From Guadua angustifolia (Eukaryota; Streptophyta; Magnoliopsida; Poales; Poaceae), in the NCBI GenBank assembly GCA_036346375.1, contig JAYEVE010000599.1:104593-168592 (forward strand): a stretch of 64,000 bases of DNA, read 5' to 3'. A model generated the notes under the pieces. It made no database searches. It was not told the DNA's origin and saw only the letters and a list, made by a program, of their open reading frames with translations. The number at the start of each line of letters is the position of its first letter. Within the stretch, counting starts at the first letter, position 1. Positions 31,860 through 42,487 of this stretch are shown here, one piece after another. A program made the translations under genes and the position numbers.

Positions 31860-32465
31860 TGTTAATTAATCCTGGCGTTTTTCAGTTTCTTGTTTTTTAG
31901 TATGCATTTAGGAGGTGCATTAGTGTGACCGTTATCTTGTGTTAATTAGCATGCATGTGTATCAGGCTAGGGAGTTATCTAGTTGCATGCGTGTGTGTTG
32001 CCAACGTGAGGGCGCATGGTGCAGATCTTGGGTGCATTAGTGAGATTCATGCATGAGTGCATAGCTGCAGGACACATTTAATGGATGACCAAGTCTTCAG
32101 GAGGACACGTTCAGTGGATGACAAAGTCCTCAGGAGGGCACGTTCACTGCATGGCCGGGTAGTCAGGAGTGAAGCGGGGCTGCGCACTTCTCTGATCCAT
32201 TGCGAGGTCGTGGGGGAGAGCTGCGCAGTGCGTATCTATATAAGCTTGTACATGGGATGCTCAAGGTAGAGAGTATAGCTAGGAACAAAGAAGAACGACG
32301 CTAACTCAAGTCCGTTGTAATCTTGAGTTGGTAGGCGTCTCAAAGTGTGTGTTCCTTGTATTCTCGGAGAGCTAAGATCAAGAATATACAAGTGTGTTTG
32401 TTTTTGGTGTATTTCTTGTTCTTGTGTCCACAAGTCGCGTGTGTTTAATCTTGATAGTTCCAACA
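31860..32465 (+). mobile_element. solo LTR (606 bp)
   Basis: It begins TGTTAATTAATCC and ends GTTCCAACA, and is flanked on both sides by CTTTG (31855-31859 and 32466-32470), a 5-bp target duplication. Inside, CTATATAAGC at about 32236 looks like a TATA box, followed by a typical R-U5-like region. A diverged 30-bp phrase (GGAGGACACGTTCA.TGGATGAC) is repeated three times near 32070-32150. No internal region or second LTR is present, so it is the product of LTR-LTR recombination. Superfamily is uncertain, with copia-like length and ends. Confidence 0.88.
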
Positions 32466-32470
32466 CTTTG

Positions 32471-33207
32471 TTCTTGCTGCAGCATCGGGCTTTTTTTTTT
32501 GTTTAGGTAATAATTGGGTTTGATGATGTTGCGGTTTCGTATCCGGGACTTGAAAATAGAAATTCGATGGAGTTGGTAACATGTTGCTGTCATAAACGGG
32601 TTAATTTAGCCTTTGTATTAATAGACTTGACTGCTTAGCTATACAATGCGCAGCTTGCATATATAAACAAGGACGGCATTACGGAAGGGTGGATGGAATC
32701 AAAGTCATTCGTCGTCTCTGTTTTTCTGGATTTTGAGCACGCTTGATCTGACGAAACGTGGAGAAAAAACAACTGCACCTATCTACTCTATGAGTTACCC
32801 TTGCAGGCAAGATAACCAGAGACAAGATTTAAAGTGGAAAAACCCTTGCGGAAAAAAACCATATGAAACAATCCACTATGATACTTCAATATTACAAGTA
32901 CAGGAGATTGGTTTATATAGCCAAATAGTTCTAGCTAGTTGTAGAAGACTTACTCCTAACAAACTATAGATATAATAAAAAGATATAGAAGTTAGAGATA
33001 TTGAGTTAATTATCTCCAACACATGATCATCTGATCCTCACTACCGCGACCAAATCATATCTGATTCGGAATCTTTGTCTATTGCTATATATTTACCATG
33101 TTGTTCCTCTAGTTTTTTTCGATTATGCACGGTGGAAGGAGTATCAGTGTTTGGTTGATGATCAAAGCTTTACCCATAAGGACAGGCAGCCCTGTCATGC
33201 AATATGA

Positions 33208-33242
<35 letters not shown>

Positions 33243-33776
33243 TCTGAACCATATTACTCAGTCTTATGAATGGGTAGGTACAGCTAATCAAGGCATCTTT
33301 AAAAAACAACTCCTTTTGTTTTGTCATTCCTGATTATTGTTGCTAGTTTACTACGTTTGTTTTAAGAAGCCACTGCAGGGAGTTGGTGGCTTGTTGCCCT
33401 CATTATCAGATTTAAATTCATCAATTAACGTTGTCCCAGGCACTTCTAAATTGTGCAACTTGCATTGATGATTATCGGACACAAAACTCAAGCACGGGCA
33501 AGAAGAGGAGGCTTCGGCATAAAAATGCTCAAGTCATCCATTCCTCTGCTGTTGCATTACGCCCTTTCGGGTTTCGGCTCATGGTAACCTATTGGTTGTG
33601 GTAAGCTCCATGGAATCCCTTAATCAGTAAACCAGATTTCTTCTCCTTTCTTCTCTTAACTCACGCATGATTTTCATGCTCTGATCATGCAGAGGTAGAG
33701 CAAGATTCACGATCGTTGTGTCCGGTTCTGTTGCACAGCTGATTAAGGAGATCCTGTTGGGAGCGAACAGTTATTA
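32471..33776. other. non-coding flank with NB-ARC downstream homology
   Basis: No gene seen. At about 33035-33160 the phrases CACTACCGCG, TATCTGATTCGGA and TTTTCGATTATG.(A/T)CGGTG match the order found at 28240-28395, so this is a third, diverged copy of the NB-ARC gene's downstream flank. A (CT)n microsatellite is at 33209-33236. Confidence 0.55.
33209..33236. repeat. (CT)n microsatellite
   Basis: Fourteen CT units followed by GTGTGTG. Confidence 0.95.
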
Positions 33777-33812
33777 GGGCATTTACAATGCTGTTTCTTA
33801 GATGGTTTCTTA

Positions 33813-34029
33813 GGCCATTCACAATGGGAGTTTCATTCTCATTAAATGATATGACACATCATCATATTTGGTGACATGGCAAGGTAATTATGAAGAGAGA
33901 GATAGAAAGAGTTTCATGGGAGGTGAGAGAGTTTCATCTAGATGAAACCCAAAATACACGGTTACCTAGATAAAAGCTGATGTGACACTCTTGGAAACTG
34001 GGAAATAAAACTATGCACTGGGAATAGCC
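33813..34029. mobile_element. Tourist-type MITE (nested, first)
   Basis: Ends GGCCATTCACAATGGGAGTTTC and, inverted, GGCTATTCCCAGTGCATAG, flanked by TTA at 33810-33812 and 34030-34032. Confidence 0.85.
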
Positions 34030-34032
34030 TTA

Positions 34033-34356
34033 GGCTATTCACAGTGCATTGTATCTTGTCACAATATCCAAAGCTGCCATGTCATATGATATTATAGAGG
34101 ATACAACTATCCCAATGTAGGTATCATAGATTATTTCTTAGTCCCCACAAGATAATTAAATGCTAGATGTGTATGAGAGTATAAATTGTGGGCCACTTAG
34201 ATGATTCAAGTTTCAATGTTTATGATTTCGTGCCCAAGTGGTATCTTCCTTAAGATACAGCTTCCTTCTCTCCCCTCTTAACTCTCTTGCCACATCATCA
34301 AAAATGCTTATGTGGCATGCATTAAATGGGTATGTTACCATGCACTGGGAATAGCC
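34033..34356. mobile_element. Tourist-type MITE (nested, second)
   Basis: Ends GGCTATTCACAGTGCATTG and, inverted, GGCTATTCCCAGTGCATGG. TTA at 34030-34032 is shared with the preceding MITE, and TTA at 34357-34359 follows. The two nested elements abut with a single TTA between them. Confidence 0.85.
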
Positions 34357-34663
34357 TTAGCATGTCATGTAGGATAAAAAGCTTAGGTGGCAATGAATTA
34401 ATGTAGAGAGAGAAGGTTAGAGTTTCTTAAACTAGAAATGGTTTCTTCATTAAATGCTTTGGTTAAGAAACCATAAAAACTGCATTGTGGGTATGGTGGT
34501 TTCTTATGCATGCCTAGGGTGATGAAAAAGTAATAGTTAAATATTAAATGATAAAACCATGTTAAGAAACAATGCATTGTAGCTTTTGTATAAATTAGTG
34601 TTTCCTAGTGACGTGGATGTCTTTGAAACAAGTAGAAGAAACTCTCCATTGGAAATGCCCTTA

Positions 34664-35327
34664 TCAACGCTATGTACGTACCACTCTCCTGTGGCACTCT
34701 GATCAAGCTAATAATACCTTTGGGACGGTTAGATGTTTTCTTTTAAATAATAATATCCAATGGCTACTATAACTTAAGTTTGTTAGGGTCCATCAGATTA
34801 AGGGTTAAATGTTTTGCTTTTTTGTGAGAATTTCTAGCATATTTTTATTTTTAACAAAAGAACCGATGGCAGTTGTAATTAGGGTCCACCAAATTAAGGG
34901 CTAGATGTTGTACTTTTTTGTGAGAATTTCTAGCCTATTTCTCTTTTTTCTTAGCGACTCTCATGAGCTTTTAATATACAATAGATAGATGTTCCTCAAG
35001 GAAATGTGAGGTTCTTGCATGGCCGCATGGGAGCTCACATAGCATCTCACAACATCTACATATTATAGATGAAGGGGCTTCCTTAGGGTCGAGCCTACCC
35101 TCCACGCCGGCGCCGGTACCCCCCCTCTCTCACGGCGGGCCAAGGCCATGGGTGCTGCATTGCCTAGTGCGGAAGAAGAACAGAGAGAGAGAGGGACGAA
35201 ACGAGGAAGTACGAGTTGGAATAAATTTGTAGACCTCTGAGAAGGCCTACTACGGACTCCCACCTCACACGGGCACTCCCCACCCGACCTAGGGCCAATC
35301 GATGGAAGCAAGCAACTACGAGAGCTG
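34664..35327. other. dispersed-repeat region with possible NB-ARC 3' scrap
   Basis: At 34775-34940 a unit TTAGGGTCCA(T/C)CA.ATTAAGGG...TTTTTGTGAGAATTTCTAGC is present twice. At about 34990-35060 the phrase CCTCAAGGAAATGTGAGGTTCTTGCATGG resembles codons near 457-466 of the NB-ARC gene (CCTCAAGGGAAATTTAAGGTGCTTGCATGG), so it may be a scrap of another copy. 35063-35327 is GC-rich, with minus-strand ORFs I do not recognise. Confidence 0.4.
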
Positions 35328-36533
35328 GGACCGAGCGGTGCGCACCTGAGAAGCCGTCGGCGAGCGGTGGCGGGCTGTCGGCAGCGACGCAGCACGACGA
35401 GGAGGGGAGGCGACGCGGGCCGCCGAGCGGAGAAGCCATCGCTACCGGCCGCGCCGCTGCAGGTGCATTTGCCAATTTGGGCAGCTGAAAATAGAGGATA
35501 GAGTTGGACCATGCCGTGCCTCGGCACGGGCCAACTGGCTTCGGCCATGGTGCGCCGTCAGCCGTGTCTGTCCGGCGTAATCATTCGCCGTACCGTATTG
35601 GTCCGATTTGTCCTGACAAAGTCTAAGACGAGTTCAGGACACGTCGTGCTGTCGTAGAATTTAATTATTTTTTAAGTCAGTAGTTTTTCGTATGTAGTGG
35701 CTACACATGCAAGTTATTCTTTCAATGAGCATTGTTTTCCTGGATTTTGTGTTTCATATGAAGCATGTCAAATACTAATGTGGTGAGTTCTTTGCTATCT
35801 ATCGAGTGTCAGATGTGATGTTTTGGCTTATGTCATTTGATGATTAATCATTTGTTTTAGGAGATCAATTGCACAGATTCAGACTTTATTGGGGTTATGA
35901 ATTGTTGAAGGCCCATGTTTTTCGTTTGCTTTGTTGGTAGCTGTGTGTTTGGATCTACTTGTGGTTTGTTCAATTTTGTTTCACAAGAAGTGTTTGGATT
36001 GATTATTCTAGTCTTTCCCACTTAATAAGTCTTTTGGAATTTTCAGTGCATTTGGTATTTATAGTGCTTAATTACCCTTTGAGGTTTTCCGGTGTCAATT
36101 TTATTATGGATTTTTTAGTTGAGGGTAGGTTTATTGGGGATAACTCAATATCCAACTTGTCATATCTTTTGATTTTATCCAAACAGGTTGTTAGTTCAAA
36201 TCTTTAACAACTCAAACTCTTTTAACTATTTAAGCCACTGCTTTACATGTAAACTTGAATCATTATAGTGGATTGTTTCCCGTGGTTTCTTTCTCGCAAG
36301 AATTTTTTTCATGTTAAATTTTATCTCCTGTTTTCGCCATGCTTCTAACCCTAACATAAACTTCCTGTTGCGAGGGGAGACTCATGGCTCTGAAAATCCG
36401 GGTGTTCTTCCAATCATCGGTCCGGGAAAAGTTGGAAAGAGCACCCTAATCGAGCATGCATGTAACAATGAAACGGTGTGTAATCACTTTTCTCAAATTG
36501 TGTGTTTTAGTGAATATGATCTTAAAGATGAAA
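35328..36533 (+). pseudogene. NB-ARC pseudogene B (interrupted by CACTA2)
   Basis: This is the partner of pseudogene A: the same GC-rich start (GGGACCGAGCGGTG), the same AT-rich middle segment, then the NB-ARC piece from about 36350, INFLLRGETHGSENPGVLP, P-loop GPGKVGKSTLIEHACNNE, and CFSEYDLKDE. It stops abruptly at 36533 where CACTA2 begins, and the remainder of the gene is not found on the far side. The coiled-coil N-terminus is missing as in A. It lacks the Helitron present in A. Confidence 0.82.
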
Positions 36534-36564
36534 CACTACTACAAAGGGGGCTATATTAGACACA

Positions 36565-36880
36565 TAATCACAGACGATTTTAGGAGCAAACCGTCTGTGA
36601 TGTGTTTCGGGCACATCACAGACGGTTTGATCCTACAACCGTCTACGATATCTGATTATCACAGACGGTTTCCAATACAGACCGTCTGTGATATTTTTCG
36701 GAACATCACAGACGGTTTGTAGATAAAACCGTCAGTGATTATTGAAGTATCACAGACGGTTTTAACTACAAACCGGCTGGGATGATAGGTATAACTTCAT
36801 AGACAGTTGGTGGATAAATCAGTCTGTGATATTTTCTCATCACAGACGTCTTTATCTACGAACCGTCTGTGATCATCAAT
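36565..36880. repeat. CACTA2 outer subterminal array
   Basis: About a dozen TCACAGACGGTTT / AAACCGTCTGTGA units in alternating orientation begin about 30 bases from the terminus. Confidence 0.9.
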
Positions 36881-37252
36881 TGAACGACACAGAGCAATAT
36901 AATCGTGCGCCACTTGAAAAGAGCATCGATCAATTGTTTACGTACAGAAGATACAAAAGATCATTGCAGAAGAACATAAAGAAGACATGAGAAGATTGCT
37001 TTAATATATAAGATCATTACAAAAGTTGCTTACAAAAGACTGTTAGTTAGATTAATTGCATTATATATTATAATTACAAAATGCTACGAAATTAAAGATC
37101 AAATGACATAAACGACTACTCGCCGTAAATGCGTTTGTCATTGTCGTTGATTCGGTAGGAGGGTGGACAAATCGTGAGTCGTGATAGCCGAAGTCGTCGC
37201 TTTGTCCGTCCAGTTCGCTCGACCCGGCTCGGTCTGGATCATCCTCTAGCTC
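36881..37252. other. 3' flank of the divergent CACTA2 ORF
   Basis: AT-rich, no gene seen. It probably contains the 3' UTR of the leftward Ser/Asp-rich ORF. Confidence 0.4.
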
Positions 37253-37498
37253 TCAGTCATCGCGGTAGGCGGCCTTGTCGTCGGAGTCCCACAGGACCTC
37301 CTGATCGGAGTCATGGGAGTCGGAGTCAGAGGTGAAGGAGATGTCCGAAAAGATAGGCGCCGGACGTTTACGCCCGGCGCGGGTTGGGAGGGAGGCGGTC
37401 GGAACAGGAGGAGGCGAAGTCGGGGAGCTAGAGAAGTCGTCGTCCGAGGAGAAGGCGGTAGGAGGAGGTAGAGGCGGAGTGCTTGGTGGGTTGCTCAT
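37253..37498 (-). CDS. small Ser/Asp-rich divergent ORF in CACTA2
   Basis: 81 residues, starting MSNPPSTPPLPPP. A Pro/Ser-rich first half (SSDDDFSSSPTS) is followed by a basic RAGRKRPAP, then an acidic SDSDSHDSDQEVLWDSDD tail. I recognise no family. Like the CACTA1 acidic ORF it lies between the outer and inner repeat arrays and reads away from TNP2. The two share composition and a basic K/R-R-x-A/P patch, but I see no clear residue-by-residue alignment. Confidence 0.45.
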   Translation of the reverse strand: MSNPPSTPPLPPPTAFSSDDDFSSSPTSPPPVPTASLPTRAGRKRPAPIFSDISFTSDSDSHDSDQEVLWDSDDKAAYRDD

Positions 37499-37699
37499 GG
37501 TGGCTTGGGTTTTTGCTCGTGCTTGGGTCGGAGGAGGTAGTGGGGAGGCAGAGCCGGCTGAGCGTTCTTAAATGGCAAGTGCATTGGGAAGACTAGAAGC
37601 GATATGACTGCATTAATTGGAAAGACGAAGCGCAGCGCGTCTGCAACTCTACATTGGGAAGACGAGACGATCAAGTACCGGGAAGACGAAGACGAAGGG
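37499..37699. promoter_or_regulatory. upstream region of the CACTA2 Ser/Asp-rich ORF
   Basis: This stretch lies between the leftward ORF and the inner array and contains repeated GGGAAGACGA(A/G) phrases (37588, 37652, 37680). It is the likely leader or promoter of the leftward ORF; no TATA box is obvious. Confidence 0.3.
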
Positions 37700-38022
37700 T
37701 CATCATCACGGATGGTTTTAGTCAAAAACCGTCTGTGACTGATGTGACATCGCAGACAGTTTTTGACTAAAACCGTCTGAGATGTCATCACAGACGGTTT
37801 CGTTTATAGACCGTCTGTGATGTCTACGGTTTGATCCAAAAACCGTCTGAGCTGTCATCGCAGACGGTTTCGTCTATAGACCGTCTGTGATCTCATGTGA
37901 CATCACAGACGGTTTTTATATAAAACCGTCTGCGATATCTCGCACGCATCGCAGACGATGTTATATACTAACCGTCTGAGATGTCCCACATCGCAAACGG
38001 TTTGTAGATAAAACCGTCTGCG
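37700..38022. repeat. CACTA2 inner subterminal-type array
   Basis: About fourteen units of CATC(A/G)CAGACGGTTT and AAACCGTCTG(T/C)GATG, many forming head-to-head palindromes. It sits between two divergently reading genes, so it may act as their shared control region. Confidence 0.88.
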
Positions 38023-38431
38023 ATGATACCTCTTACGTGTATAAGGCAGAGACCCTCGACCGTCTCTGTTTTTTTAGGTTTTCCTCGGCCATGTCTCTGA
38101 GGTGGCTGCGATTGACAGGCGTTCCCTGTGAAAGAGGCCCTAGATTTGGAGATTTGATTGCAGATCCTTGTGCCCTTGGTCATCCAAGGTTAGTAATTGC
38201 TTCTAATCTAAATTACATTTTATATCTATCTTGGGGAAATGAAGCTATGTTCTAGATCTAGCTTGTGTTGTATCTATCTTGGTGCAGAGGGAAATGAATT
38301 AAGCTGGTTAATTTGTTCTTTGTGATGTGAAGTAGATACATTTGCTATACCTTGTGCAGATCCATTTGTACTTTATGATCTAAATTCGTCATATTCGTCA
38401 TTTAACACCTATTGTTACATATGTTGCGTAG

Positions 38432-41192
38432 ATGGACAGAAGCTGGATGTACGCTGAGAACCGTGCGAGCACTGAGTACATTAATGGTGTCTGCGCTTTT
38501 AGAAGAGCTGTAGAGGTAGATATGTTGAACAAGGGGGTGGAATTTATGCCTTGTCCATGCATTGACTGTGAGAATCTCCGGATGTTTCGAAACCCAGAGC
38601 AGATTGAAGCACACTTGATTCTACGGGGTTTCAAAAGGGGGTATACATGTTGGACCAGTCACGGTGAAGAGCAGATTATGCAGGGACCAAGTAGTACTAC
38701 CATCGTGGACGAAGTCGACGATACTCCGGATGATATCGACTGTACTTTCGATGACAATCTGGATCAGATGCTACGGGATGCAGAAGGGAACCGTGATGAG
38801 CGGGAGTATGTAAAATTTCGGGGCTTGATGGACGACTCGGAGAAACCTTTGTTCCCAGGTTGCAAGTCCAAATACACAAAATTGTCGTCCGTACTGGAAT
38901 TGCTGAAATTAAAGGCAAGCAACGGTTGGTCCGACAAGAGTTTCCCGACGCTGTTAGGTCTGTTAGCGGATATGCTTCCGGAGGGAAACGAGTTGCCGAC
39001 AATCACCTACAAAGCCAAAAAGGTTCTTTGTCCCTTGGGAATGGAAGTAGAAAGAATACATGCCTGTCCGAATGACTGTATCCTATACCGCAAACAGTAC
39101 GCAAACTTGCATGTATGTCCGGTGTGCAACACATCCAGGTACAAGCGTAAAGATAGATCAGATGATGATGCCAAGGGCATGGAGGTGAAAAAAGGACCTC
39201 CCGCTAAGGTGGCGTGGTATTTGCCTATAATTCCCCGTTTGAAGCGGTTGTTTGCGAACCCAAAAGAGGCAAAATTGCTTCGATGGCACTCGGATGAGCG
39301 TAAAAATGATGGAATGACTAGGCACCCTGCTGATTCAACTCAGTGGAGAAACATTGATAGGAGGTTTGAAGAATTCACAGCGGATCCAAGGAATATAAGG
39401 TTCAGATTGAGTACAGATGGAATGAATCCTTTCGGTAACATGAGCAGTCGTCATAGCACTTGGCCTGTAAATCTCTGTATGCACAACCTTCCTCCTTGGT
39501 TGTGTATGAAGCGAAAGTACATATTGATATCTCTACTCATCGAAGGCCCGAAGCAACCTGGGAACGATATTGATGTGTACCTAGCACCATTGGTGGAAGA
39601 TCTAAACACATTGTGGGCTCCTGGGGTGCAGGTATGGGATGCTCACAAACGAGAGTACTTCACTTTGCGCTGCCTATTGTTCTGCACCATAAATGATTAT
39701 CCTGCCCTTGCTAACCTGTCGGGGCAGAGTACAAAAGGAGCCAAAGCATGTACACACTACTTGAATGACACGAGAGTGTCTAGCTGAATCACTCACGCAA
39801 AACCGTGTACATGCGTCACCATAGGTTCCTTCGGAGAAATCACCCATACCGCAAGATCAAGAAACAATTCAACGGCACAACCGAAGACGCTTTAGCTCCA
39901 AAGCCTTTAAGCGGGTCAGACATTCATGATATGGTTAAGAAGTTGGATGTTGCGCTAGGAAAGGGACATAAATCGAGGACCCGTGAGAAGAGCCTGTGGA
40001 AGAAGAGATCAATATTTTGGGACCTACCTTATTGGGAGCACCAAGAAGTTTGGCACTACATCGACATAATGCACGTAGAGAAGAATGTCTGTGATAACTT
40101 GATTGGTCTCTTACTGAACATTAAGGGTAAAACAAAGGACGGTATCAATGCACGGCTTGACTTGGTCGATATGGGCATCAGACCTGAGTTAGCACCGAAA
40201 GAGACTGAAAAAGGCCGAACATACTGCAAGCCTGCTAGTTACACTCTGTCCAAGGCCGAGAAAAAGGAACTGTGCCAATGCTTGCATGGTGTGAAAGTTC
40301 CATCCGGTTACTCGTCCAACCTGAAGAGACTTGTTTCGATGAACGATTTGAGTTTAACTGGCATGAAGTCCCATGATTGCCATGTGCTTATGACACAGAT
40401 GCTCCCTGTGGCAATTAGAAGTATTTTATCGACCAAGGTTCGGGAGACAATCACAAGGCTGTGTTATTTCTTTAACACAATTGCTCAGAAGGTCATCGAT
40501 CCCGAAGGACTTGATGCTCTGCAGGGCAAGGTGGTAATGACTCTATGTAATCTTGAGATGTATTTCCCTCCGTCATTTTTCGATATCATGGTCCATCTCA
40601 TTGTTCACCTTGTGAGGGAGATAAAGATGTGCGGGCCTGTGTTCCTACGTAGCATGTACCCGTTTGAGAGGTACATAGGAATTCTCAAATCCTACGTACG
40701 GAATCGATCTCGACCGGAGGGTAGCATTATCGAAGGTTATGCAACAGAAGAGGTCGTCGAATTCTGCATGGATTACATGGCTCAGGTCGAACCGATAGGT
40801 GTGCCTCGATGCCGCCATGAGGGGAGGCTCCAGGGCATCGGGACCATCGAAAGGAAAGCAATCACACCTGATCCAATTGCGTGCGCCAAAGCCCATTTCA
40901 CAGTTTTGCAACACATAGCTATTGTGGCCCCGTATATCGATGAGCACAAGAATTGGCTACGGCAACATAATCCGACGCTACCGAGTCTTGGATCATCGAC
41001 AAAGATAACCTTCACTTCAACAGCTGGTTCAAGGAGCGACAACCCATTACTGGAAGCATGTCAGGTGAGACGCTGACATGGCTGGCAAAAGGGCTAGCTT
41101 TTACGGTTGTAACATGGAAAGGATATGATTTAAATGGGTACACATATTACACGAGATATCAGGACATGAAGAACACAAACCAGAATAGCGGC
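38432..41192 (+). pseudogene. TNP2-type CACTA transposase, two frameshifts, 3'-truncated (CACTA2)
   Basis: The start ATG follows GTTGCGTAG, a likely 3' splice site; an upstream leader exon seems to end at about 38189 before GTTAGT. Domains in order: transposase-associated N-terminus (MDRSWMY, CPCIDCENLRMF, W.SHGEE), an acidic linker, Transposase_21 core with STDGMNPFGNMSSRHS (about residues 328-343) and PPWLCMKRKYI, then after a frameshift near 39775 RHHRFLRRNHPYR, the DUF4218-like region (GMKSHDCHVLMTQMLPVAIR, MYFPPSFFDIMVHLIVHLV, RSMYPFERYIG), a second frameshift near 40975, and GYDLNGYTYYTRYQDMKNTN. The DUF4216 tail is lost at the LTR-like junction. The catalytic region is otherwise well preserved, so this is the youngest-looking TNP2 of the three. 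Confidence 0.92.
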
Positions 41193-41880
41193 TGTCGACG
41201 ACCGGGATCGCCGACCGCAGAAATGAAATGGGGGTTTAAATGATTAGGGACCCGGATCGGGCTTGGCTCAAACGAGGGGGACAAGTCGTAATCGTTGAAG
41301 GTCGAAGCTAGGCGACAACAAGCACGAGACAAGGATTTATACTGGTTCGAGCCCCCGGCGAGGGTAATAGCTCTACTCCAGTCGCCTTGCGGCGGTGTTC
41401 TTTGCTATTGTTCGAGTACAGTGGAGTGTTTACAGCTCGAGTTTCAACAATGGCTATGGCTAATACTCAAGCTCTTGTGCGTGTGTTGAGTTTGTCGTCT
41501 TCGTGTCCCCTAAGGACTGCGCTTCCATGGCCTTTATACCTCCCCTGTACGCAACGGCCGGGAGAGATTCCCGGGAAGTGGCCTTCATGCACGTTGAGGG
41601 CTGGCAGTAACCGCTCCGGACTTGCTGCACGTACCTGCGCCTGCCTCACGACCCGCTCCTTGAGCAACCGCCGGTCAAATGCTTGATCCGAAATCCAAGG
41701 GTGGACAACGGCACCTGGACAGGAGCCCGCTCGAGCCCGAGGTCGAGCGGGGGCGTGCTCGGGGCCAACGCGCTCTAGGTCGAGCGGTCCGGCGCGCACC
41801 CAGGTCGTGGTCGAAGGCTGCCCGAGCTCGGGGAATCCGTTGACCGTGATCCGACCGGTCAAAGGACGCCCAGCCCAGCC
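41193..41880. mobile_element. LTR fragment interrupting CACTA2
   Basis: Beginning TGTCGACGACCGGGATCG directly after the broken TNP2 codons, the sequence has the GC-rich style of grass Ty3/gypsy LTRs (GGATTTATACTGGTTCGAGCCCCCGG and AGCTCTACTCCAG, here quoted in part). I could not find a right boundary with CA plus the GCGGC expected as target duplication, so it is probably truncated. ORFs here (41387-41862) are not recognisable proteins. Confidence 0.55.
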
Positions 41881-42487
41881 TTTGTGTTAATTTAGTTTAG
41901 TCATTTAAGCCTACTATTTATCTTCATTCAGGCTATAGTCAATAACTAGAGAATTCTTTTGCATGCTAGCTACCTTCTTGTTGGGTCTAAACACAGCAGG
42001 CTACTGTAGCAAATCCTTCATGAATGACGCATTCGTTGACGCAATTATAATCCTTTCATTTTCCTAATCTTTAATTCCAACGCTGAACAAACCGACGCAT
42101 ACTGCTGCACATCTGAATGCATAATTAATCCACTCCAGCAGCATACTGCTGCACATACTGCTGCCGTCCAATTTTCCCGTGGTTTCCCTACTCGCAACTC
42201 CAGCAGCATTGGTTAAAACAAGCACAACTTTCAGCGTAGACTTTCAAATGATGCATTATTAATTATATGAATTAAAATACACACTTGGGAGCTTTCTAAT
42301 GTAATCTGTAATATGTACGCCGAAAATTATTCAGGCTGACAATTAAGAAGTCGGCTCTGGAGCGAATGGAGAGAGAAGGAATCTGCCAGGGCTGCGGACA
42401 TATATAATACCCAGGGACGTCCGCCGGCTCCGTCGGATCGCCACCTCAGCGGCAACGCCGACGGAGACCGCCGTGCTGTCGAGCAGG
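41881..42487 (+). promoter_or_regulatory. possible promoter and 5' UTR of the small two-exon ORF
   Basis: ATATATAATAC at about 42399-42409 could be a TATA box, about 80 bases upstream of the ATG at 42488, with a GC-rich leader between them. The phrase CAGCAGCATACTGCTGCACAT is locally repeated near 42095-42160. No other gene is visible. Confidence 0.4.

Larger units (their letters stand above)
33777..34660. mobile_element. Tourist-type MITE (outer, interrupted)
   Basis: Ends GGGCATTTACAATGCTGTTTC and, inverted, GGGCATTTCCAATGGAGAGT, flanked by TTA on both sides (33774-33776 and 34661-34663). This is the PIF/Harbinger-type signature. Two further MITEs of a related kind are inserted at 33813 and 34033; without them the outer element would be about 340 bp. 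Confidence 0.88.
36534..41192 (+). mobile_element. CACTA (En/Spm) element 2, 3'-truncated
   Basis: It begins CACTACTACAAAGGGGG inside pseudogene B, preceded by AAA. The order is outer subterminal array (TCACAGACGGTT type), leftward Ser/Asp-rich ORF, inner array, leader exon and intron, then TNP2 on the plus strand. TNP2 runs to NTNQNSG at 41192, where an LTR-like sequence starts. The TNP2 tail, the second gene and the right terminus are absent from the window. It belongs to the same family as CACTA3 by its subterminal repeat, and to a different family from CACTA1. Confidence 0.85.

Noticed and set aside
38432..39787. A 451-codon ORF as a complete stand-alone gene
   Set aside because: It is only the first half of TNP2; the second half follows in another frame, so the stop at 39785 is a frameshift product.
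41193..42447. A complete 1.25-kb solo LTR ending at CTCA|GCGGC, matching the left flank GCGGC
   Set aside because: The right part (41881-42447) looks like a promoter of the following ORF, and CACTA2 sequence does not resume after it, as a simple solo LTR would require; the five-base match is probably chance.
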